Shown: in pieces, positions 13,149 through 27,968 of the stretch
Numbering within the stretch: position 1 is the stretch's first letter
How the letters are laid out: the number at the start of each line of letters is the position of its first letter
DNA from: Priapulus caudatus
Taxonomy: Eukaryota; Priapulida; Priapulimorpha; Priapulimorphida; Priapulidae
Assembly (NCBI RefSeq): GCF_000485595.1
Contig: NW_014577615.1
Location: 12,479 to 64,659, forward strand
Reading direction: 5' to 3'
Length of the DNA: 52,181 nucleotides
Notes under the pieces: generated by a model
Told to the model about the DNA's origin: nothing
Database searches by the model: none
Seen by the model: the letters and a program-made list of their open reading frames with translations, nothing else
Translations under genes and position numbers: made by a program

Positions 13149-16100
13149 ACAACAACGTTATCATCAATAACAACAGCAACAACAACAATATTAGACGACA
13201 TAACATCAGCACCACCACTAGCCGAGACACCTAAACCTATAACAATAGACAGCATAACCTTAGCGCCAATAGCAGACAACATAAAATTAGCAGCAACAAT
13301 ACACGACACAACACCAGCAACTAGCTCCAACAACACGACATCGACACGCGACGCGCAATCAGTCATATTTACTGACAACACAACGACACCAATGACCACA
13401 GACAAGGTAATAACAGCGACACCGCCAGACAACACAACACTAGTAACAACATCATTCCCCACGCCAGTAGCAATTACAGAAGACTCAACAGCAGTCAGGA
13501 CTCTAGCCAACACAGCGAAAAAGAAATCCACACACAACACGTTGACAACTACAAGTACGATTGACACGCAATCAGAATCAACAGAAGATAACACATCAGT
13601 GGAAACAGTGGAAACAAACAAAACAAACGTAACAATCGCAGAAAACACTACGATACATACACCATCAGACAACTCAGCAATAGCAGAAACAATCTCAAAC
13701 AGCACAACTACAGCAGTAACATCAGCCAACTCAACAATAACAGTAACAACATCAGACACTACGACAAAAGCAATAACATCAGACAACACGGCAACACCAC
13801 CAATAATAGAAGACCCAACAACAGCAATTCCAGTCAACAAGGAAACAGTAAAACTCCAGTCTGACATGACGGCAGCGACAGCATTTTACAACACAGCAGT
13901 ACGAACAATCACAGACGAAATATTAGCAACAGATGTAACCACAGACAACACGAAAACCGCAACAGATACAGATACAGGTAACATTACTGCAATATACACA
14001 GACGACATGACAACAACAACAACAACAAGTACAACCACAGACAACACAACAGCCGCAACTGCCATTTACAACACAACAGCACCAACAATTACAAACAACA
14101 CAGTAACAGATATACACAGGGACGTCATAACAACAGCGACGGCACTACACAACGCAACAGTAGAAATAACAACAGACAACTACGCAAAAGCAAACACAAC
14201 AAGCAGCACAGCAGCAGCAGCAGCAGAAGCAATCATCACGGATAACACGAAGGCAATCATAACAACACAAGGCTCTACAAATACAGTTACGGCCTCATCG
14301 GACGCGCTAGCAATAACCACAACAGATAGCACAACCGCAGACACACCCGCATATAACGTCACAACGGTAACCACGTTTACGGGTGACGTAACAACAGTAA
14401 CAGTTCTACATGATACAATAACAGCAACGTTAGGGGTAGACGTGATCGGGGTTTCAACAGCAGATCTAGACAGCACAACAACAGCAAAAGCAGCACACGA
14501 TACAATGGCGTTAACAATTACAGAAAACACAACCGCAACTGCAACCGTCGTCAACATTTCATCTGCAACGGACAAACTTCACACGTCATTAGCAACAAAC
14601 TTATACAACACAACGACAAAAACTACTGCTAGTAACTCAACAGCGGATACAGTTACAGCCGCAGAAACAGTCGTGCACAATATCACAGCGGCTGCATCTG
14701 ATAATAACTTAACAACACAAGCAATGACGGATAAAACAGTAACGACTAAACTTTTAGACAAGCCTACAGCTGCAACAATTCTAGAATACCCACCTTCGTC
14801 AGAGACCACAGAAAATATAACGATAGAAATGACCACAGACGGCACAACAACAATTGCAACCGCAGACAACACAACAAGAGCAACAACATTATACAACACA
14901 ATAACCCCAACAATCACAGATGACGTAGCAACAGCTCCAATCACAGACAACACTACAACAGAAACAACATTATACAACAGAACGGCTCCAACAGTCACAG
15001 ACGACGCAACAACAGAGACAACTACAGACAACATAACAACTGTAACATCCACAGAAAACATAACAACATCAGAAAGCTTATACAACGCAACAGCGCAGAC
15101 AGAGACATATGAAGTAACAACAGACAGAACCACAGAAAACACAGCAACCGCAACAGACTTTTACAACAACACAACGGCACCAATAATCAGAGACAAAACA
15201 GAAATGGACACAACCGCGTACAATACAACAACCACACAAACTATAGACAACATAACAACAGCAAGAGATACAACCACAGACAACGCAACATTAAAAATAA
15301 CCACGGATGACACGACAGCACCAATAGCCTTTTACAACACAACAGGACTGACAATTCCGGACGAAATAGCAACAGACACAACCATAGGCAACACAACAAC
15401 CGCAACAGATACAGCTACGGACAAGAGTACTGCAATATCTATAGACAACTTAACAACAACAACAGCTTTTCACAACATAACAGCACAAACAATCACAGGC
15501 AACATAACAACAGACATAACCACAGACAGCACAACAACCGCAAGAGATATAGCTACAGGCAACATTAGTGAAATAATCACAGACAACACCACAACAGTTA
15601 CAACTTTATACAACACAGCAGCACCAACAATAACAGACGACACAGCAAAGGATACAACCACAGATAACACAACAATAGAAGGCAACATAGCAACAGACAC
15701 GAGCACAGACAGCACAAAAATCGCAACAGATACAGATATGGGCAACATTAATGCAATAATCACAGACAACACCACAACAGAAACAACCTTATACAACACA
15801 ACAGCACCAGCAATAACAGGCGACATAGCAACGTATGCAACCACAGACAACACAACAATAGAAACAATCATATATAACAACATAACAAAAGCACCGACAA
15901 TTATAAACGACACAACAACAGACACAGCCAATGGTAATAGAACAACCGAAATAGCTCTAGGCAACATAACTGCAGCAACATTGCTATACAACACAACACC
16001 AGCAACAATCGAGGACGAACCAGAAACAGAAATAATTCTAAACAACGCAACAACAGCAGCGAATACAACTACAGACAATACAATAACCGCAATACCCATA

Positions 16101-18053
16101 GACAATACAACAAAAGCAACCTTTAACAACACAACAACATCAACAATGACAGGTGACACAGTAACAGATGCAACCACAGACAACACAACAATTTTAAGAA
16201 CAACAGCCAACATAACACCAGCAACAGACTTTTACAAAATCACAGCACAAACGATCAGCGACGACACAACAGCAGTAACAACCCTAGAAAACAAAACAAC
16301 ACCAACAACCTCATACACCACAATAGCACCAACAATCGTAGTCGACACAGCAACAGATACAACTACAGATAATACAACAACGGCAATAACCACAGACGAC
16401 ATAGTAACAACAAGCACAGCAACAACAAAAACAACATTACACAACACAACAGCTTCAACAATTACAGATGGTACAACAACAGATACAGCGACATACAACA
16501 CGACAACAGCAACAGATAAAGCTAAAGGCAACATTACTGCACTAACCACAAGCAACACAACAACAACAGCCTTTTACAACACAACAACACCAACAATCAC
16601 AGATGAAATATCAACAGACACAACCAAGCACAAAACAACTGCAACAGATACAGATATAAGTAACATTACCACAATAACCACAGACAACATAAAAACAGCA
16701 AGTTCGATTTACAACACAACAACTCCAACGATCACAGACGACGTAACAACAGGCACAACGACATACAACACAGCAGCCGCAACAAATATAGCTACAGGTA
16801 ACATTACTACAATAATCACAGGCAACATAACTATAGCAACTGTCCTTTACAACACAACAGCTCCAACAATCACAAACGTTACAACAATCTCAACAGATAA
16901 AGCCACAGACAACATCACTACAATAATCACAAGCAACACAACAGCAGCAACAGCCTTTTACAACACGACAGCGCCAACAATCCCCGACGAAATAGCAACA
17001 GACATAACCACTCACAAAACAACAACGGCAACAGATACAGCTACGGGCAACATTACTACAATAACCATAGACAACACAGCAACAGAAACAGCCTTTTACA
17101 ACACAACAGCACCAATAATCACAGACGAAATGGCAACAGACATAATCACGTATAACACTGCAACTGCAATAAGTACAGATAACACAACAACTGAAATAGT
17201 CACAGACAGCATACCATCAATAGTCTTTCACAACACAACAGCACCAACAATCATAGACGATACAGCAACAAACACAACCGCAGACAACACAACAATCGCA
17301 ATAAGCACCGTCGACATAGCAGCAACAACAGCAGCAGCAACAACAATATTATACAACGCAACGGTTCCAGCAATTACAGAAGACACAACAACAGGTATAA
17401 CAACATACAACACAACAACCTCTACGGAAAAAGCTACAGACAACATTACTGCAGCAACCACAAGCAACACAACAACATCGGCAACCTTTTACACCACAAC
17501 AGCCCCAACATTCACGGACGAAATAGCAACAGACACTACGAGAAACAACGCAACGACCAAAACAGATACAGCTGCAGACAACATTACTGCAATAATCACA
17601 GACGATACAACCATAGCAACAGCTTTTTACAATGTAACAGCACCAACAACGGCAACAGATACAGCTACAGACAACATTACTGCAATAATCACAGACGATA
17701 CAACTATAGCAACAGCTTTTTACAATGTAACAGCACCAACAACCGCAACAGATACAGCTACAGGCAACATTACTGCAATAATCACAGACGATACAACCAT
17801 AGCAACAGCTTTTTACAATGAAACAGCACCAACAACCGCAACAGATACAGCTACAGACAACATTACTGAAATAATCACAGACGATACAACCATAGCAACA
17901 GCTTTTTACAATGTAACAGCACCAACAACCGCAACAGATAGAGCTACAGGCAACATTACTGCAATAACCACAGGCAACACAACAGCTATTTACAACACAA
18001 CATCACCAACAATCACGGACGAAATAGCAACAGACAACAAATCAAGTATATGA
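5191..18053 (+). CDS. Mucin-like ectodomain mega-exon, intact reading frame (about 4,290 codons)
   Basis: A single open frame of nearly 13 kb. The open frame extends upstream to 5130 but without a proper start. The first in-frame ATG is 5175 and is not followed by a signal peptide. A TTTATCATGCAG acceptor ends at 5190, so this is more likely an internal exon. Contents in order: acidic Ser/Thr-rich unique sequence (5191-7280); sixteen 11-residue repeats (7281-7808); degenerate repeats of about 25 residues built on TTEQPFT-like cores (about 8400-11970); Ala/Thr-rich sequence (12000-13080); a run of 17 Ser (13098-13148); then Thr/Asn repeats rich in NTT and NIT sequons (13300-18050), ending with near-identical 31-residue units. 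Composition predicts heavy O- and N-glycosylation and little folded structure. The TGA at 18051-18053 coincides with a suspected sequence error, so I do not regard it as the true end. Confidence 0.8.
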
Positions 18054-21000
18054 CAAAGCAACTGCACCAATAAGTACAGCATAACGCCAACAGCTGCAAT
18101 AACCACATGACAGAATAGCAAACAGCAATAAACCCACAGACAACACAAATCAATAGTCTTTACAACACAACAGCACCAACAATCGCAGACGATACATCAA
18201 CATATACAACCACAGACAACACTACAATCGCAACCACAGGCGACATAACAACAACAACAACAACTGTACAAAACAAGCAAGCACTTCAGATATCACCAGA
18301 CGACACAACAACAGACACAACGACAGACAGCACAACAACATCAACAGATACAGCTACAGGAAACATTACTGAAATAACCACAGTAACAACACACAATATC
18401 AAAGCTAAGCGAGCATTTTACAAACACACAGCTACCAAAATCAACAGACCGACAATTAGTCAACCAGGCATAATGCACAGACCCACAACAAACACCGCAA
18501 CGGATAAGCCTACAAGGACAACATTACTAAATAACCACAGACCAACACAAACAGCACCAGCAATTCCCACACAGACCGAAATTGCAAGAGGCACAACGCC
18601 AGACAACACACAAACACCAGCAACGCGATACAGCTACAGGAAACATTACTGAAATACCCAAGACAACACCAACAATAACAGCATCAGGCGAAATTTTACA
18701 AACACAACAGCAGACCTACAAAACCAGCGAAACGAAATAGTAACAGACATTAATCGACAGACCAACACAACAACATCCAACAGATACAGTACTCAGGAGA
18801 ACGATTACTGAATATACACAGCAGCAACACAACAGCACCAACGATTCAGCAGGACGCAAATAGCAAGAGGCACACAACGCCAGACAAACACAACAATCGC
18901 GCAACGGATACCAGCTGACAGGTGAACAATTGTACTGAACATTACACCTACAGCACAACACAACAATAAAACAGCGGCGAAATTTTACAACACAAACACG
19001 CACTACAACACAGAACGAAATAGTAACAGACATAATGACAGACAAACACAACAACCATCAAGATACAGCTACAGGAAACATTACTGAAGATAACCACAGA
19101 CAACACAACACATAACACACGGAGGCAGTTTTACAACACGAAACAGCAACTACAATCGACAGACGAAATGATCAACAGGCATACACGCCAGCGACACGAC
19201 AACACAACAACCGCAATGGATACACGCTACAAGGAACATTATCTGAAATTACCACAGGACAACACCAACAATACACAACCAGGCGACATTTTACATAATC
19301 ACAACAGCAACCTACAACACAGGACGAAATAGTATAACAGAACATAATGGACAGACAACACACAACATTACAACCAGATACAGCATCAGGAAACATTCAC
19401 GTGAAATAAGCACAGACAACACAACTCAGATAAACAACAGGAGCATTTAGCATACACACAGCCACTACCAATCACAGAGAAAATAGCCAAACAGACAGCA
19501 AGGCACAGGACAACACCAACAACATCAACAGATACAGCTACAGGAAACATTACTTGAAATACCCACAGACAACACAACAATAACAACGGCGAATTTTACA
19601 ACACAACAGCACCTGACAAACACTCAGACTGAAATAGTAAACAGACATAATGACAGACAACCACAAACAACAATCACAGAATACAGCTACAGAGAAACAT
19701 TACTGAAACTAACCACAGACAACACAACAGCACCAACCGATCACAGACGAAAATTAGCATAAGAGGCACACACGCCAGACAAGCACAAACAAATTCGCAA
19801 CGGGATTACAGGCTACAGGCAAACATTACTGAAATACCCACACGGACAACACACACATAACACACAGTCCGCGATTTAACAACACAACAGCACTCCTAAC
19901 ACACCAGACGAAATAGTAACAGACATCAATGGACAGACAACACAACAACATCAAACGCAATACAGCTACATGGAAACAATTACTTGAAATAACCAAGGAC
20001 AACACAACAATAACACCAGGGAACATTTTACAACACAACAGCACCTACAAATCACAGACGAAATAGCAACCGACACTAAGACAGACAAACACAACAACAT
20101 CAACATTTACAGCTAAGGAAACATTACTGAATTAACCACAGACAACCACAATACAATTCAACAACAGTCTGCGAATTATTACAACCACAACCAGCACCTT
20201 ACACACACAGACGAAATAGTAACAGACATATCATTGACCAGAACACAACAACTATTCAACAAGATTTACAGGTACAGGAAACATTACTGACAATAACCAC
20301 AGCAACGACAACATACACCAGGAACATTCTTTACAACAAACAACAGCACCTACCAATCACAGACGAAATAGCAAACAGAGACACCAAGGACAGACAACAA
20401 CCAAACAACATCAAACAGTATACAGCTACAGGAAACATTACTGAAACTAACCACCAGACAACACAACATAACAAACAGGAGCATTTTACAACACAACAGC
20501 ACCACAATCACAGGGACGAAATAGCAAACAGACACAAGGACAGACAACACAACAACCATCAACAGATACAGCTACTGGAACATTTACTGAAATAACCACA
20601 GACAACACAAACAAACAACAAGAGCCTTTATTTCAACACAACAGCCCTACAATCACAGACGAAATTGCAACAGGCATATACTGCCAGACAACACACAACC
20701 GCCAACGGATACAAGCCTACAGGAAACATTATGAAAATTTACCCACAAGCAACACAACAATAACAAACGTGGCAGCATTTTACAACACAACAGCGCACTA
20801 CAATCACAGTACGAATAGCAAACAGACACGTATAGGACAGACAACACAAACAACCGCAAACGCGATACAGCTACAGGAAACATTACTGAAATAACCACCA
20901 GACAACACACAACAATAAAACAACAAGAGCCTTTATCAACACAACAGCACCTACAATCACAGACGAATTCACGCAACAGGCATAACGCAGACAACACAAC

Positions 21001-22993
21001 CACCGCAACGGATTACGCCTACCAGGAAAACATTACTGAAATACCCACAGACACAACAATAACAACAGGTGAGCATTTTACAACACAACAGCACCTACAA
21101 TCACAGACGAAAAGCAACAGACACAAGAACAGACAACACAAACAACGCAACAGATACAGCTGCCAGGAAACATTACTGAAATAACCACAGACAACACAAC
21201 AATAACAACAGGAGCATTTTACAACAACAGCACAACAATCACAGACGAAATCAGCAACAGGCATAAACGCCAGGACAACACACAACAACCGCAATGGATA
21301 CAGCTACAGGAAACATTACTGAAATACCCACAGACAACACAACAATAACAACAGTCTGCGAATTTTTACAACACACAGCACCTACAAAACACAGACGAAA
21401 TCAGTAACAGACATAATGACAGACAACACAACAACATCAACAGATACAGCTACAGCGAAACATTACTGAAATAACCACAGACAACACAACAATACAACAG
21501 GAGCATTTTACAAACCACAACAGCACCTACAATCACAGACGAAATAGCAACAGACACGAAAGAACAAACACACAACAACCGCAACAGATACAGTCTGCAA
21601 GGAACCATATACTTGAAATAATCACAGACAACATAACAATAACAACAGCAGCAACCTTTTACAACACAACAACACCTACAATCACAGACGAAATAGCAAC
21701 AGACACAACGACAGACAACACAACAACTGCAACAGATACAGCTACAGGAAATTACTGAAATAGCCGACAGACAAACACAACAATAACAACAGGAGCATTT
21801 TACAACACAACAGACAGCCTACAATCACAGACGAAATAGTCAACAGACACAACGACAGACAACACAACAACTGCAACAGATACAGCTACAGGAAACATTA
21901 CTGAAATAGCCACAGACAACACAACAACTGCACCGACCATTGACAACATAACAGCACCGATAATCACAGACGAAATAGCAACAGACACAATCAAGTATGA
22001 CACAGCAACTGCAATAAGTACAGATAACGCAACAGCTGCAATAACCACAGACAGCATAGCAACAGCAAAAGCCACAGACAACACAACATCAATAGTCGTT
22101 TACAACACAACAGCACCAACAATCACAGAGGATACATCAACAGATACAACCACAGACAGCACAACAACCGCAATAACCACAGGCGACATAACAGCAGCAA
22201 CAGACTTTCAAAAAATCACGACACCGACAATCACAGACGTCACAGCAACAGTAACAACCCTAGAAAATATAATAACAGCAACAATTTCATACACAACAAC
22301 GGTGCCAACAATCACAGACGACATAGCAACAGTGACAACCCTAGAAAATATAACAACAGCAACCATTTCATACACAACAACAGTGCCAACAATCACCGAC
22401 GACACAGCAACAGCCCTAGAAAATACAACAACACCAACAACCTCATACACCACATCAGTGCCGACAATTACAGACGACACAGCAGCAGATGCAGCCACGT
22501 ACGATACATCAACCGCAATAACCACAGACAACGCAATAGCGACAATCCGTTACAATACTACAGCCATGGTCTTTTACGACACAACACCGTCAACAATCAC
22601 AGACGACACAGCAACAGATATAGCCACAAAATCTACAGCAACCACAATAAGCACAGAAAACACAACGTCAGCAACAACCTCATACAACACAACAATAGCA
22701 ACAACGCAACACAACACAGTAGCACCAACAACCACACACAAATCTGCAACGGCCACAACTTCAGGCGACACAGCGATACGAACCAGCCCATACATAACAG
22801 TAGTAACAATAACCACAGACAACTCAACAACAGCAGCAACCCCACTTAAAACAATCGCACCTATACTAACGGACGACGCAGTAACAGCATTAACTCCAGA
22901 CAAAACAACAGCCCAAGGAAACACAACTACCGATGACACACAAGTAACAAACCAGTACTACACAACAACAGTCGCACCCCTAGAAGACACAAT

Positions 22994-23027
<34 letters not shown>

Positions 23028-26000
23028 TCATCAACAATAAACATAATAGCAACTACCCTACCGTCAATAGAAACGACGATAACACAGGGCAGCAGAACAG
23101 AAGCAACCACTCCTGGCCACACCTTGCCACCATCAATTTCAAAGGACACGACGACCGTGGACACGAATGACGCTAAAACATCAGCAGCAGCATCATACGA
23201 CTCAACAATAATAGCACACGGAGATGAAACAACTACAGAAACAGCTACAGGTGACACGACGGCATCAACAACAACCGATGGTGCGAGTTTAACAACTGAA
23301 TCAACTGCTCGAACAACGGGACATACTTCTATAAACACGAGCTCATCTTTGGAGCTGACTTCACCTACGATACCAGACACAGAAGATTCTACGACGACAA
23401 AAAGTACAACGTTATTACCGTCATCAATAGAGCCTACCCTCAACACTAGTCTGGAGTATATGCCCTACTGGATACACACAGGTGAGTGATCATGAACAAC
23501 CGGTTTGTTCTCTAACCCTGTTACCATTAGTCGCATTGCCTTCTAGATTTTCTTTGTGTCATCCGCACAACATTAATCCGATTAAATGTGATTGGGTAAC
23601 GTTGTTGATGGCCAAATGATTCATATAAATAATTTAGTGTTATGGAAAGTTCTGGTGCGTGCAAAGTAGGTCGGCCAATCTGATACACGAGGCGTCGCAA
23701 TGATTTATTTATGACAGTGAATGGGGCAATGCTTTCCGTGACGCCGCATTATTTAGCTTCTCTAATGTCAGGGCGCTTGAAATCTGATACGAACAATCGG
23801 ACGAACTGCGTGCGCTAGCGCTAAAATGTCGCGTCTGTGCCGCCAGAAATCCTCGTCCCATTCGAGGAAGAGGTGCACACCGCGGCGTTTCAGCTACGCA
23901 TGGAAGAGCGATTGGCTCGAGCCTACCACAAGGCTCTCCGGAAGAGGACGAAGCGGTCGAGACGTGTTATTGGCGCCAGGTTCCGACGCGCTGCTCACTA
24001 CAAAGAAACTGCTGTGCAGGTAGGTTTGCTCGTTTCTTTGAGCCCGCCAGTGGTTTCTGAAAGATTTACTATACATACAAAGCCCGACGACCTTACACTT
24101 TCTTGTACCTTACGTTTGGTTTAATCTGCAACGGCTAGGAACGAACTCCTGTTTCTAATGTTGCATTTTATTCGTTAACTTTACACTCCGGTGAGGAGGT
24201 CAGGAAAGTCGCGCAGCGGAAACACTGCTGAAGACAATATGATAATGACCGAACTAATATCGTCATTGCAACGCTTTCAGAAATCAAATAGTACAGGTGA
24301 ACAAGAACCTAGCAACGATATCCATGTAGGTTTTATATTTTAGCGATCCCGTGTACTTCACCGTGCTGTGCCGTGCCGTACTTCTATTTTTGCTGTGCTG
24401 TGCCGTACTGTGCTGTGCTGTGTTGTGCCGTACTGTGCTGTGCTGTGCCGTACTGTGCTGTGCGTGCCGTACTGTGCGTTCTGTGCTGTGCTGTGTTGTG
24501 CCGTACTGTTGCGTGCTGTGCTGTGCCGTGTTGTGCCGTACTGTGCGTGCTGTGCTGTGCTGTGCTGTGCTGTGCTGTGTTGTGCGTGCTGTGCGTGCTG
24601 TGCCGTACTGTGCGTGCCGTACTGTGCCGTACTGTACTGTGCGTGCCGTACTGTGCCGTACTGTGCTGTGCTGTGCCGTACTGTGTTGTGCTGTGCTGTG
24701 TTGTGCGTGCTGTGCGTGCTGTGCTGTGCTGTGTTGTGCCGTACTGTGCGTGCTGTGCTGTGCTGTGTTGTGCCGTACTGTGCGTGCCGTGCCGTGCTGT
24801 GCTGTGCTGTGTCGTGCCGTACTGTGCTGTGCTATGTTGTGCTGTACTGTGCGTGCTGTGCTGTGCTGTGTAACACTACATTTAGGCCCACACTGTTTGT
24901 GTTGTTCTTAGATAAATAAAATATATATATATATAATATAACCCTTGAGGTAACATTTATGATGAAGTACTTTTACGTATAGTGATACAATGCTCTCTAT
25001 CAACTCCGCTAGTAATAAGGGCCGGACACACTAGGCGATTAAATCGTGCGACTAAATTAATTAAATTAACACTATTAAACCCGCGTGTGCACGTACACGT
25101 GCGTGCATGAGTCTGTGCGTGCGTGTGCTCGTACACATGCGTGCGTGCGTGCGTGCATCGCTATTACATGACATGACATACTAAACATGAAACATCGCTA
25201 TTACATCAGTATCATTCAACAACTCTGATTGGCTGATGAATTGTACAATCGGGCGATTTTATCGCCGGCCCCGGACACACTAGGCGATTAAATCGGGCGA
25301 CTAAATCGGGCGACAAAATCGCCCGATAACATCAAAACGTTTTGATCTATGCGATGAAATCGGACGACGAAATCGGGCGACTAAATCGGCGGCGATTGAG
25401 TGGACACACTAGGCGATTTCACGGCGATTTTGTCGCCCGATTTTATCGCCCGATTTAATCGCCTAGTGTGTCCGGCCCTATAACGAGGTGATATATATCG
25501 AAATTCTCTCGTTAACATGCCTTCATCTACATATACACCATGCGCTAAGCAGCAATTTGTAAGGTTGTCAAAATTTGTAGAAGTACTTGTAATACAACAC
25601 AAGTTAGTATTGATACTTACCTAGATGATTGAATAATTTCATCGGATCTCTATAGTTCACATGCTAATAAAGTTTATCGTAATTTTTAACTTAATTTGGA
25701 TCTAACTGAGATAAACGTTATTAGCATTTATACTTACCGTTTGCACGCTAACATATGCAGATGGTCAACACAGTGAGGCATACAGGAGAGCAGCGGGTCA
25801 CGCTCGTATATCACGTGGAGCTGCAAGGGAAGCCAGTTCTCGCCAAGGATGCTGTGGCCACGATGAATCGACTCGATATTCAACAGCTGGCCATAATTCT
25901 AGGATACGTGGTTGTCCTGCTTGCCGAACGTGAGTAATCGGTTAAATGGCGGCAACACAAGACGCAGTAACCATGACAATGCTTCAAACAGCAGCAAGCG

Positions 26001-27920
26001 ACAGCCTCGAGGACGAAACAGTGTTAGTATAATTATGTAACTCACATTTTTTTCTTTCTCTTGTTTTGTTCCTCATCGTAGCATTTACCGTGGAGAGTGA
26101 GCCCGAACGAGATGAGCCGCAGTATTGGTTGATTGGAGTCATTGTAGGCGCAGTCGTGGCTCTTGCTTTCATCATCTGGTGCTCTCTTTTCATCTACTAC
26201 AAGTGCCTAAAGCCACATCCCGCAGAAGAGCCTGGCCAACCGCACCTCGTGTCCATTAAAAATAAACGCTATTATGTGCAGGTTTGTTATTGTTTGCGAT
26301 ATAAACTTCGTTTAGCGTTCAAAATTCCAGCGGTCCATGATTAAGGTTAGTAACCTAGAGTTGTGTAGAGTTAATTAGTGCTAGGGTTATGGGCTAGGAT
26401 TAGTGTATGGGTTAACGCGATCGAAAACTCATCTATTTTTAGCAAACGACGATAAACGCGCGCGTGCACGTCGTCACGATCTACAATTCTAAAACGAATA
26501 ATAGCATGTGCCTTGCACAGCTGGCTGCGTACATTGCCGTTCATCCAAATTATGTCCAACTCTGCGGCGGCTTCTCAGAGCCAAGTTCACCTTCGATCTC
26601 AAGGCTCAACGCATACAACACCCGATGTCACGCGTCTACTTGTAAATTGTCGTGTCAAACTGCATTCATCAATATTTCACCGGGAATATTTCGGACTGTT
26701 GTATAAGACAGTCCGTATATAATATTGGATATTATACTGGTTGCATATACTGGACTGTATATAAATACTGGTTCGTTGTCATTCTCAAGGATATCGGCAT
26801 AGACAATCCGGCGAGAGATGTCGAAAACCAGCTTGTGCCTCGATCACCGCCGCAGCTACGCAGTAGGGCGCACTACGACGTATCGGCTACTCCTGTCCTA
26901 TCGGGAAAGATCGCCAAAAACTACATAGATGGCGTGCGTCTTGGGTATGTAGAACTGTGAACGATGTGTCTACGTCAATTTGTTTACAGCGTACAATTAT
27001 ACGTCACTGTTGACGACAGCCTTACAGTATAGGTCACGATGAGAAAGCGCGCGCACTGTGTGGCCGTGCGCGTGTGCGTGTGCGTGCGTGCGCGCATGTG
27101 TGTGAGTTCATCACATACAAACTGAAAATGATTGAACCCATATTACCGCGTTTATTTCGTGAAAATGTGTATGTGTTGGCAGCAGTACTTCAAACAATAT
27201 TCAACAATTAAAACCATTGAAACAAAATATATTGAAAATAATTAAAAACTATTGAAACAAAATATTCAACAACACTCAACAGAATGCACTCGGCATATAC
27301 GATTTAGATACCGATCAAAAATAATCATGTCACACAGTTCACCTGCTTCACTCACAACATGGAATCTATATGAGTAATGCGCACTGTGGTACCTTTGTAA
27401 GAAATCTTATAAATAGTTATATAATCGTGTCTGAAAATGTCATTAAAAATGTTGTGCAAAGGTTACTGGCCTTTTAGACATATGATGTGATCACAGTCAT
27501 CATGAGCCATTGCAGCAAGGCAGTATATAGCGAAACATTATAGTTTACACGATAGTGTTCTTGCCCCTACAGCCTTTCAGAGAAGGAACATATTATTGAC
27601 TCCGCCTACGATGATGCCGGCACCTCTGGAGACACCAGCTCCGAACATCACGAGACAAAGCCAACAGCGACTTCCGAGGTATGTTCAGTTCGTAGGTGGG
27701 TATCATTGAGGTGAAAATATTAGCAATAAGAAAACCGTTGATAAAATGTCGCCCGCCACTAATATGTTTTACGTTCGTACACAGATTACACATGAAGTGG
27801 ACAAAAGTGAAGGAGAAAATGAAGAAGGTGAGGCCCAGTTTCATAAATTAATTAAGTAAAGTTATATATTATAGTATTTATATATATATTATATTATAGT
27901 ATATATATTATGTATAGAGA

Positions 27921-27968
<48 letters not shown>

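Noticed and set aside
11870-13867. Open frame of 665 codons on the minus strand
   Set aside because: It is the complement of the A/C-rich mucin exon (Thr ACA becomes Val/Cys-type codons and poly-Ser becomes poly-Asp). It has no independent motif and its length follows from the biased codon use.
18301-21700. Separate genes or pseudogene on either strand
   Set aside because: Short minus-strand frames here are shadows of the error-rich repeat. The plus strand is a damaged continuation of the mega-exon.
24351-24919. Three overlapping Cys/Val/Leu-rich frames
   Set aside because: They arise from a pentamer satellite in an intron and have no non-repeat sequence.
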